A DNA stretch of 32,925 nt from an uncultured Eubacteriales bacterium. Lineage in GTDB: Bacteria > Bacillota > Clostridia > Oscillospirales > CAG-272. The translations under genes were made by a program, and so were the position numbers. Shown one piece after another: positions 32,580 to 32,925 of the stretch. Positions within the stretch are counted from its first letter, which is position 1; every line of letters begins with the position of its first letter. The notes beneath the pieces are model-generated. The model was not told where the DNA came from. It saw nothing but the letters and a program-made list of their open reading frames with translations, and did no database searches. The stretch spans positions 1 to 32,925 of the forward strand of contig CAKTAA010000019.1 in the NCBI GenBank assembly GCA_934526185.1, written 5' to 3'.

Positions 32580-32925
32580 TTAGCTGCGGTAATCGCCATT
32601 GATGCGCACATATTCATAACTCAGGTCACAGCCCCACGCAACAGCGGCAGCGCTGCCGTCTTTCATATCTACGTCAATTATAATTTCATCCTTTTCCAGA
32701 ATACTTTTCGCTGTATCCTCGTCAAACGGATAGCCTTTGCCGTTCTCACACACTAAGATTTCCCCCGCGCGCGAACGGAACCGCACATCAATGCGATCCG
32801 TATCAATATCGATGCCCGTATATCCAAGCGCGCACAGAATTCGTCCCCAATTTGCATCAGCGCCAAACATGGCCGTTTTAACCAAAGAGGAATTGATGAC
32901 TGATTTTGCCAGTTTTTTGGCGCCG
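32580..32925 (-). CDS. argJ: Bifunctional ornithine acetyltransferase / N-acetylglutamate synthase, C-terminal part (cut by window)
   Basis: The 3' end of argJ is present: AKSVINSSLVKTAMFGADANWGRILCALGYTG, then IDVRFRSRAGEILVCENGK and IIIDVDMKDGSAAAVAWGCDLSYEYVRINGDYRS, the characteristic C-terminus of the beta chain. ArgJ moves the acetyl group from acetylornithine to glutamate (the cyclic route). The frame is open to the right edge, and the autocleavage site lies outside the window. argJ is first among the arg genes seen here; argC would be expected upstream. Confidence 0.95.
   Translation of the reverse strand, partial: GAKKLAKSVINSSLVKTAMFGADANWGRILCALGYTGIDIDTDRIDVRFRSRAGEILVCENGKGYPFDEDTAKSILEKDEIIIDVDMKDGSAAAVAWGCDLSYEYVRINGDYRS

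Overview
The window looks like chromosomal DNA of a low-to-mid GC Gram-positive anaerobe, most likely a member of the Clostridia. The reasons are strong AGGAGG-type ribosome binding sites, textbook TTGACA-17-TATAAT promoters on the tRNA genes, a rhodanese-less ThiI, the LytTR/DUF3021 pair, TnpX-like recombinase remains, and a TerB-N/TerB-C protein next to a class B penicillin-binding protein. The genus cannot be fixed from the sequence.

Positions 1-9175 are accessory DNA. A leftward operon (promoter near 4159-4187) encodes an SNF2-type helicase, a small AT-rich two-TM membrane protein and the N-terminal part of a type III-like Mod DNA methyltransferase that runs off the left edge. The reading frames overlap, so the three are probably co-translated as a restriction/defence locus. 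Beyond the promoter lies a 5'-truncated large serine recombinase that has lost its catalytic serine. Then comes a leftward two-gene operon (GyrI-like effector-binding protein plus a Cys-rich protein of unknown function), about 700 bp of AT-rich DNA, a decayed tyrosine integrase, a perfect 20-bp inverted repeat, and a tRNA-Arg whose 3' end faces the integrase relic. This is the usual layout of an island integrated at a tRNA.

Positions 9176-24518 are mostly housekeeping. A rightward TrmH-family methyltransferase is followed by a long leftward run: thiI, rodA, birA (no HTH domain), holA, bioY, a TerB-N/TerB-C protein and a PBP2-type transpeptidase. RodA and PBP2 are partners in elongation-type peptidoglycan synthesis. 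BirA and BioY join biotin ligation and uptake. A leftward ECF-like sigma factor with an unusual ~350-residue extension, a decayed SAM methyltransferase and tRNA-Pro(CGG) follow.

Positions 23772-28260 hold tcdA and an HD hydrolase (an operon), a SLOG protein divergent from a ribbon-helix-helix regulator across a palindrome-rich spacer, a LytTR regulator with its DUF3021 membrane partner behind three 21-bp-phased repeats, and a flavin reductase. Positions 28260-30265 are AT-rich and carry two tandem XRE paralogues. The right end is the arginine operon argJ-argB-argD, read leftward, with argJ cut by the window edge.

The best candidates for something new are the helicase/membrane protein/Mod locus with its altered helicase motif II, the sigma factor with a winged-helix extension, the SLOG/RHH module, the autoregulated-looking LytTR module, and a GC-rich structured segment near 21050-21240 with alternative pairings around a ribosome binding site.
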